Source: Trifolium pratense (lineage: Eukaryota; Streptophyta; Magnoliopsida; Fabales; Fabaceae). From it: a stretch of 64,000 bases of DNA. The notes beneath the pieces are model-generated. The model was not told the origin of the DNA. It worked only from the letters and a program-made list of their open reading frames with translations, and did not search any database. Position numbers and translations under genes: made by a program. Every line of letters begins with the position of its first letter. Position 1 is the stretch's first letter. Below are positions 63,196 to 64,000 of this stretch, one piece after another. Location: the NCBI RefSeq assembly GCF_020283565.1, contig NC_060059.1:48318572-48382571 (forward strand), in the 5' to 3' direction.

Positions 63196-64000
63196 AAAAA
63201 AATTGAAAAACTCTAGAACAAAAGTTTGAAAATTTAATTATTATAAAAGTAAAGTTTGAAATTTAATGATCTTTTTAAATAAACTTAATTAAATTATTTG
63301 ATCATATATACAAATTTTAAAAATTCAAATTAACATTGTAACAAAAAAAATCCCACGAGAATATTTTTTCCGCGTTGTTCTTGATATTAGTTTTATACTA
63401 CTACTAACATACAGTACATAATAAGAAGGGTAAATAGGGTTTTACCCCCTTGCAAAATAGGAGAATTTTGCATTACCCCCTGTAAAATAAAAAGTTGTGA
63501 TTCCCCCCTCGTAATATTAAGATTCTTTGTTTTACCCCCTGAATTGACAACATGGATTTGGAATCTTAATTTTGCTGACATGGCAACCATACGTGACTTT
63601 TTTTTTTTTTACACATGGCTTTTTTTTATTACTGTTTTTATTTATTTAATTTTTATTTTGCCACATATTGAGCTATGTCATTTAAAAAAAAAATAAAAAA
63701 TAAAAAACAAAAAAGGGGAAAAACAAACAGCAAGAAACATCAACAATCTTCACCACTCTCATGGGAAGAACAAACAACAACAACCCATTCTTTCATTCAA
63801 TTAAAAAAAAAAAAAATCAAAACAACAACAACAAACTTCATCTTCAATCTTAAATTTCATGTCATCAATTCAATCTCAAACCCATAAATCCAAAACCATA
63901 AAAAACTCATAAGTTTCTCAAAACATAAAATCTCACAGTTCATTCTCCACCACCAGCCACCACCACCGTCGTCGTCCATCTCTCTTTCCCACTAATTGCA
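63196..64000. other. Right edge, no gene supported
   Basis: 63425-63590 holds repeats of TTTTACCCCCTG. 63700-64000 is C/A-rich with (CAA)n and (CCACCACC) words, resembling an untranslated leader or repeat, but no coding frame can be defended before the window ends. 62116-63009 is likewise AT-rich without features. Confidence 0.45.

Overview
The window is AT-rich plant nuclear DNA. The coding exons, intron structure and repeat families all suggest a papilionoid legume, probably Medicago, Trifolium or a close relative. That assignment is an inference from protein resemblance and repeat style; no database was searched. Intact coding sequence is sparse, and most of the 64 kb is layered transposable-element sequence.

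Genes. (1) Positions 453-4030, minus strand: the first eight exons of a sterol C-14 reductase gene (FACKEL type), which runs off the left edge. (2) Positions 5310-6449 (plus) and 7387-7990 (minus): two decayed F-box genes that form an inverted repeat. (3) Positions 12497-12805, minus: the C-terminal half of a Kunitz-type inhibitor, broken. (4) Three complete tandem genes on the minus strand, each with nine exons, for cellulose-synthase-like A (mannan/glucomannan synthase) proteins: A 14010-22467 (508 aa), B 25109-30746 (525 aa), C 45572-54381 (524 aa). I followed every splice junction in all three. Reading frames stay open, and the glycosyltransferase-2 signatures (LDDST, DADF, VEDMD, QQHRW) are present in each. 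C is the copy nearest family consensus. A carries several unusual changes.

Mobile DNA. 9240-11947 is a gag-only copia-type LTR element. 15146-18541 is a non-autonomous copia-type element inside intron 7 of gene A, itself hit by a 1.65-kb solo LTR. 29592-29975 is a TRIM inside intron 2 of gene B, with a perfect 5-bp target duplication. 32462-33889 and 39149-40559 are two related solo LTRs. 33943-38586 is a CACTA element that has captured exons of an ARF-GAP (PH domain) gene and also contains a Harbinger-type MITE. 41897-43186 is a Helitron-like element. 50174-51274 is a hAT element with a nested Mutator-like MITE, inside intron 3 of gene C. From 55.3 to 58.2 kb there is a run of foldback and Mutator-like elements interleaved with (AT)n microsatellites. 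Stowaway-like MITEs, SINEs and two truncated LINEs are scattered elsewhere.

History. Genes A and B share a LINE tail at the same place just past the stop codon, so that insertion predates their duplication. The intron insertions are specific to each copy and so are later. The three CslA proteins probably make the beta-1,4-mannan backbone of hemicellulose in the Golgi. The FACKEL enzyme works in sterol synthesis in the ER and has no evident functional link to them. The right-hand 6 kb (58-64 kb) shows no gene I can support.
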